The notes under the pieces are model-generated. The model did no database searches and was not told the origin of the DNA. It saw nothing but the letters and a program-made list of their open reading frames with translations. Shown here one piece after another: positions 58,758 through 64,000 of a DNA stretch of 64,000 nucleotides. A program made the position numbers and the translations under genes. The first letter of the stretch is position 1; the number at the start of each line of letters is the position of its first letter. The DNA lies in NCBI GenBank assembly GCA_030830005.1, contig JAURNV010000003.1, forward strand, positions 1-64,000, in the 5' to 3' direction. The DNA is from Flavobacteriaceae bacterium (GTDB taxonomy: Bacteria > Bacteroidota > Bacteroidia > Flavobacteriales > Flavobacteriaceae).

Positions 58758-61700
58758 ATGCGCCTGAACGCCATTAAATTAATCTTTGTTTTTGCCTTTC
58801 TACTAAGCAGTGCTTCCTACGGGCAGTTGAGCAAGGTGCATTATATTCCCCCTATTTCTATTTCTCAAGAACAGCCAAATAACACTCCCCTTGAACAATG
58901 GCTTTACATTTCAACTCCTAGCCAGTCAAGTGTTTTTTATACAATTACTGCTATTGGGGGTGTCTCTAAGAATTTTGTTGTTTCAAAAGATGCGCCAATG
59001 AAGCATGACATTTTGGGGCTTGTTCCTGGTGGCAGTGGGCTTGAAAGCCAAGTCATCGTTAGAAGCAATTTAGGTGGTGTAATTGGAGAAACAGGGGGGA
59101 TGCCCTTGAATGATAAGGGTTTTATTATAGAAGCCGATCAGCCCATTTATGTTTCTTTGCGAATAGCCAGTCAAGCACAGGCAGGGGCATTGGTAAGTAA
59201 AGGCGAAAACGCCTTAGGTCAAGATTTCTTTTTAGGGTCTTTTGCGAATACTTTTTTAACTGGTTCTGATGTAGGCCTTGCGAACTTTTTCTCAATATTA
59301 GCAACCGAAAACTTAACCACTATTCAAGTTCAGTTTCCTAAAGCAGTTGTGCTTGAAAACTACACCGGAAGTTACCCGCTAACCATCACTTTAGACAAAA
59401 ATGAATCCTATGTTGGCCTACTTGATGTTTCTACTTTCCCTGGTAACAGTGACGGATTATTGGGTGCCAGAATTACTTCGGATAAGCCTATTGCGGTTAA
59501 TACAGGCAGCGCTTCAGGTACTAATGCGTCTACTGGAAACGGACGAGATTTTGGCATTGATCAAATTGTAGATACTCAATTTGCTGGTAATGAATATATT
59601 TTTGTCCGTGGTGCAGGTGACAATGATTATGAAAATGTACTAATTGTTCCCACTCAACCTGGAACGTCATTTGAGATTAATAATAATGGGACGCCAATAG
59701 CTATTAACAACGCCTATTACATCATTGAGGGAGGTAACTATATTGGTCAAAGTATGCATATAAAAAGTGACAAGCCTATTGTTGCCTATCAGGGCATTGG
59801 TGGAAAAGCTTCCAATGCTGCCAACCAAGGGATGTTTTATGTTCCTCCCCTAAATTGTAATAGTCGGGGAGATGTAAATAACATCCCCTTTATTGATGAA
59901 ATTGGGTCTGCTACTTTAGGAAGTGATGTATGGAATGGTGCTTTAGCAATTGTTGCAAAAGCAGGCGCTATTGTTGAAATAAATAACGGAGATGTGAGCT
60001 TACCTGCTGGGGCGCCCGTTTCTGGAAATACTAACTATGTCACTTATGTTATAAATAATATTAATGGATCTTACAGTTTAAAAAGTAATGACGAATTATA
60101 TGTGTCTTATTATACTTATGCTGGTGCAGCGACGTCGGGAAGCTTTTACTCTGGTTTTTTAACAGCCCCCTTCATACAAAGTGATATTAATGCTTCACTG
60201 CTTGGAACTTGCGTAAATACGTCTGGTGTTTCCAATACGACACTGACCACAACTTCTGGATTTGATAATTATAGTTGGGAAAGGTTAGATGTGTCTAGTG
60301 GGCTTCCTATCGTTGAATCGAATACTAAAAATTTCACGCCTGGGGTACCTGGAATGTACAGATTGGTTGGTACTTTAAACTGTTTCCCTGGAAAAAAGTA
60401 CACTTCAGATTACATCAGCGTAAGCTTGTGTCCAGACGACGCAGACAATGATGGAATCCCGGATACGATTGATATGGACAGAGATAATGATGGTATATTA
60501 AATGAGACAGAGTCCTTTGGCAATGGAACGATTGATTTTAGTGATCCTTTAACGCCAATAGTCGCATTGCCTGATAACCCTTCTGCCCCCATTAATCGTG
60601 TAGCAACCTTAACAAAAAGCGCGACGAGTAATTTTTTAGGAGCACCAAATGGGGCGCTTCATTCAACTATAAACTTTAGTGGATTAGATGAAAAAACAAC
60701 CTATGAGCTTAATCCTGTTTTGAATGGTGCTGCGCCGCTTAACATTCGTTTATCCGAAGTTCCTGGTCATGTACTAAACGATTTTGAAACGTTTACCATT
60801 GAGGTGTATCCCGCAACTGAAAACGTTTCGCTAGTTGATTTGGGAGGGAAACTTTTAGCTGAAATTGGGGGTGAATTCAGATTGATTCCCGATGGGGTAA
60901 TTACAGGCAACAGACTAAAATTTAAATATAACCCAACACCCACAAGTTCTAGCATCCCTTTTGAAATAGTCGGTGTAAACATTGAAGGGATAAAACTTGA
61001 ACACGAACTTTTTGCATCAGCAGTTTCAAAAGCTGAATTGAAGCTTACTATGGAAATCATGGATTATAAAAAAAATACAGATGCTTCCTTTTCTGGAGGG
61101 GATCTAATAATTAATTCATTAGATCCAGATAGTGACGCAGACGGGTGTGACGATTTAAAAGAATCGGGGCTGAGTGATTTTCTCCCTAGCGCACCTCCCT
61201 TTACCTTTACAAATGGAACTGTAGACGCAAGAGGGAGAATTCTTTTTTCAGGTATAACGGGCTATCCTGAACCACAAAAAGACAGTGCTGGAAAATACTT
61301 GTACTTAACGCCTGGCACTCCAATAACCATTTTGCCTTCAGACCAGCCGAATTCTACTTCGGTTAGCGAAGGGGATCAGGCTATTTTTAGTGTGGGAGCC
61401 GTTGCTGATAATTATCAATGGCAAATGGACGACGTTGACATAACAGACGATACAACCTTTAGCGGAACAAACACGAATACACTTACGGTCAATACTTCGG
61501 ATACTTCACTCGATGGAAAAAAATTCTCTGTTTTGGTAAATTCCAACTCCTATTTGTGTCAAACACAATCCGGCGAAGCAACCTTGTCTGTTCTTGCTTT
61601 ACCGCCAATCCAGGTACTTGATCCCGTATATTCATTTTGTGGTACTGGAAAAACTGTTGCAGACTTGAAAAGTTTAATTGACCCCGCTAAAACGTTTAAC

Positions 61701-64000
61701 GTTTATGATGAGGAAACGGGCGGTACCGCACTTCTTGACACAGATGCACTTGTTAACGGCGAAGATTATTATGTAAGTGCAGTAAATGCTGCTGGAGGGG
61801 AAAGTGTCATTCGTTCGTTTACAACTGTTGTCGTTGCAACTCCAAATTTAACTGCGGATAAAACCAGCGTTTGTTTAGGCGAGTCTATTCATTTAACTGT
61901 AAAAAATGCTCCTCAAACAGTTACTGAATTTATGGCTGCCAATCCATCTTTAACTATGTTTTTGGAATATTCAAACGCTTCTTATTTCTATGATCCTAAA
62001 GTGCAAACTTGGAAACAAGCAGATGCATTTATAAAAGGCCTTGGGCCAGGTGCTACTATGTACCAAATTAATACACTCACAGAGCACGAAGAAGTTTGGA
62101 AGGCTCTTGTGGCAAAAAACCACCATCTAAGTGGGAAGTTTTGGATAGGCCTAAAGCAGCGTGAAGAATTGAAAGGCACACCAAAAAAAGTTGATGCCGG
62201 TTGGTACTGGTTAGATGGGAGAGTTTTAGACCCTTCTTGGAGCCTTTGGTATGATGACGCCTCAACTCCATTCAAAGATGAGCCTAATGACGCTCCTCCC
62301 CTATGCGATGTGGGTTGTACAGAAGGGGGAGATGAAGACTATGGGCAATTTAACTTTAGCACTACTATGGGTAAATACCTTAATGATATCGGTGAAAATA
62401 ATGGTAATTCTAGGGCTATTGTAGAATTTCAAGGGGTTACCCAAGTAAAATGGTACAAAGAAGAGCCAGGGAAACTCAAACAAGAAATTGTAGGCGAAAC
62501 ATCCAATTCGCTAACCATTACCCCCGACGCAACAGGGAATATTACCTATTCTTATAGTTTTATAGTGAACGGGATTCCTTGTGGAGACCAAATTGCCATA
62601 ACCGTAAACCCACTCCCTGCACCCCTAAGTGCTGATCCTATGGAATTATGCGACAACAACCTAGACGGCGATCCCAACACAAATGAGGCCCGCTTTGATT
62701 TGGCACAGCAACGAAAAGATATTATAAGTAAAAACAGTGCTGTAGATAGGGATGTCTTTTTTTATGAAACAACCCCAAAGGCCTTAAGTGTGTCGGATAG
62801 TATCGATACGGCAACGCTTTATAACTCAAGTCCAAAAGACATCTATTACCGGGTAGTTGACAAAACCACCGGATGTTTCGGGGCAGATGCGGATATTGAT
62901 TCCTTTGCGCTGATCGTTAACGACCTTCCGCCAATACTTTCAATAACAGATTTGCATGACTGTGATGATACTAGTGTTGGTACTGATAAAGATGGGTTAC
63001 ACGGATTTGACTTGACGCAAAAAGATACAGATGTAAAGGATGCGTTAATAGCATTAGGCAAAGACCCTGCAGATTATACGTTTACTTATCATGCGTTGAA
63101 AAACGATACGACCCCCATCATAACATACACAACGGTGGCTTCAGATGCAAGCGAAAAAGAAATTTTTGTCCGTATTGAAGACATAAAAGGTTGTATCCGT
63201 TATGACAACTCTTTTAAGGTAATTGTAGATAAGCTGCCTGAACTTAAAACCACGTCAATTACATTAGAGCAATGTGAAAGTGATGGTGAGTTCAAATACG
63301 ATTTAACAACATTAGAGCCTAAATTCTCGGACAATTACGCCACCGAAACCTTTTTTTATTACGAAGACTCCTCGCACATGATTCCTGTGGCAGATCCATC
63401 AAAATTTACCGCTATCACTAGCAAAAAAATCTATCTCATCATCAGCAATGCTACTTGTGAACGAAAAGACGATTTGGATAAGGGCGCAAGTGAAATAATA
63501 ATTGATTTAAATATAGGGGTCAATAGTGTACCCCCTTCATTTTCAACTTTAGACTTTCCTCCGTATTGCTTTGACTCTGTTACAAGTACAACTCCAGGAA
63601 TCGGAGTTTTTGACCCTTCTGTTTTTACTGATATAGAGGTTGCGGTTATAGCGTCAAATTCCAGCTACGGCTCATCCACAGTTGAATTAAATTATTATGA
63701 AACAGAACAAGATGCTGTTTACCAAAAAAATAAAATAGACACATCGTTGCCTTACTCAAATAGCAACTCCCCCTATGACCAAGAAATATGGGTGGGGATT
63801 GAGGATGTTAACGTTTCTACAATTGAGTGCCTAGGGCGTTTCAAAGTAGCTGATTTAAAGGTTAGGCCGAATCCTACTTTTGACGTTCTAAATGAACAAG
63901 TATTCTGCCATAATTATAGCCCTGAAACCATCTTTGTTACTAATCCTGGTAGTAGCTACACATATGAATGGGCTCTTAATGGTATTGCGCTGCCAAGTGT
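58758..64000 (+). CDS. Giant secreted/surface protein, partial at 3' end; TSP3-like repeats and C-type lectin-like domain; likely T9SS substrate
   Basis: Continuous frame of 1747 codons from ATG 58758 to window end: signal peptide MRLNAIKLIFVFAFLLSSASYGQ, DADNDGIPDTIDMDRDNDGILNE, lectin-like FWIGLKQREE...WYWLDGR...DEPNDAPPL. Absent from the supplied ORF list. Confidence 0.9.
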   Translation, partial: MRLNAIKLIFVFAFLLSSASYGQLSKVHYIPPISISQEQPNNTPLEQWLYISTPSQSSVFYTITAIGGVSKNFVVSKDAPMKHDILGLVPGGSGLESQVIVRSNLGGVIGETGGMPLNDKGFIIEADQPIYVSLRIASQAQAGALVSKGENALGQDFFLGSFANTFLTGSDVGLANFFSILATENLTTIQVQFPKAVVLENYTGSYPLTITLDKNESYVGLLDVSTFPGNSDGLLGARITSDKPIAVNTGSASGTNASTGNGRDFGIDQIVDTQFAGNEYIFVRGAGDNDYENVLIVPTQPGTSFEINNNGTPIAINNAYYIIEGGNYIGQSMHIKSDKPIVAYQGIGGKASNAANQGMFYVPPLNCNSRGDVNNIPFIDEIGSATLGSDVWNGALAIVAKAGAIVEINNGDVSLPAGAPVSGNTNYVTYVINNINGSYSLKSNDELYVSYYTYAGAATSGSFYSGFLTAPFIQSDINASLLGTCVNTSGVSNTTLTTTSGFDNYSWERLDVSSGLPIVESNTKNFTPGVPGMYRLVGTLNCFPGKKYTSDYISVSLCPDDADNDGIPDTIDMDRDNDGILNETESFGNGTIDFSDPLTPIVALPDNPSAPINRVATLTKSATSNFLGAPNGALHSTINFSGLDEKTTYELNPVLNGAAPLNIRLSEVPGHVLNDFETFTIEVYPATENVSLVDLGGKLLAEIGGEFRLIPDGVITGNRLKFKYNPTPTSSSIPFEIVGVNIEGIKLEHELFASAVSKAELKLTMEIMDYKKNTDASFSGGDLIINSLDPDSDADGCDDLKESGLSDFLPSAPPFTFTNGTVDARGRILFSGITGYPEPQKDSAGKYLYLTPGTPITILPSDQPNSTSVSEGDQAIFSVGAVADNYQWQMDDVDITDDTTFSGTNTNTLTVNTSDTSLDGKKFSVLVNSNSYLCQTQSGEATLSVLALPPIQVLDPVYSFCGTGKTVADLKSLIDPAKTFNVYDEETGGTALLDTDALVNGEDYYVSAVNAAGGESVIRSFTTVVVATPNLTADKTSVCLGESIHLTVKNAPQTVTEFMAANPSLTMFLEYSNASYFYDPKVQTWKQADAFIKGLGPGATMYQINTLTEHEEVWKALVAKNHHLSGKFWIGLKQREELKGTPKKVDAGWYWLDGRVLDPSWSLWYDDASTPFKDEPNDAPPLCDVGCTEGGDEDYGQFNFSTTMGKYLNDIGENNGNSRAIVEFQGVTQVKWYKEEPGKLKQEIVGETSNSLTITPDATGNITYSYSFIVNGIPCGDQIAITVNPLPAPLSADPMELCDNNLDGDPNTNEARFDLAQQRKDIISKNSAVDRDVFFYETTPKALSVSDSIDTATLYNSSPKDIYYRVVDKTTGCFGADADIDSFALIVNDLPPILSITDLHDCDDTSVGTDKDGLHGFDLTQKDTDVKDALIALGKDPADYTFTYHALKNDTTPIITYTTVASDASEKEIFVRIEDIKGCIRYDNSFKVIVDKLPELKTTSITLEQCESDGEFKYDLTTLEPKFSDNYATETFFYYEDSSHMIPVADPSKFTAITSKKIYLIISNATCERKDDLDKGASEIIIDLNIGVNSVPPSFSTLDFPPYCFDSVTSTTPGIGVFDPSVFTDIEVAVIASNSSYGSSTVELNYYETEQDAVYQKNKIDTSLPYSNSNSPYDQEIWVGIEDVNVSTIECLGRFKVADLKVRPNPTFDVLNEQVFCHNYSPETIFVTNPGSSYTYEWALNGIALPS

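Noticed and set aside
60410-63061. Several minus-strand ORFs of 60-97 aa at 60410-63061
   Set aside because: Antisense to the single long surface-protein frame starting at 58758.
1-64000. tRNA, rRNA and riboswitch genes
   Set aside because: No cloverleaf, rRNA or recognisable riboswitch pattern was identified by eye; a tRNAscan-SE/Infernal run would be needed to exclude small RNAs.

Overview
The window is a chromosomal segment from a Flavobacteriia-type Bacteroidetes genome. The supporting evidence is the gliding lipoprotein GldH, a PorP/SprF protein, a T9SS-type giant surface protein, the complete Bat aerotolerance operon and TAnnTTTG-type promoter motifs. Most of it is dense core genome: nrdA/nrdB, a large protoheme cluster (hemJ, hemH, AraC regulator, hemA, hemC, hemD, hemE, hemF, hemB), gpsA, pheS, MoxR-DUF58-BatA-E, nadD-gmk-yicC, a TonB receptor/DUF5689/nuclease locus, dprA, trpS, recA, trhO, gldH and PBP1A. 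Two accessory pockets stand out. (1) 19.6-22.6 kb: a lipoprotein with a zincin (HEYVHA) C-terminal domain and a 4-nt-overlapping secreted partner, followed by a decayed paralogous tip, REP/BIME-like hairpins and an immunity-like lipoprotein; I read this as a degraded polymorphic toxin/immunity array. (2) 44.7-47.9 kb: a same-strand series of non-core genes (GNAT, TcmP methyltransferase-fold protein plus DUF5131/Gp37-Gp68 three-Cys protein, uridine-kinase-like P-loop protein) separated by imperfect palindromes that resemble attC/cassette boundaries. A very long CDS (58758 to window end), missing from the supplied ORF track because it runs off the edge, encodes a TSP3/C-type-lectin surface protein. 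No tRNA, rRNA, CRISPR array or integrase was seen. All family calls come from reading the sequence without database searches.
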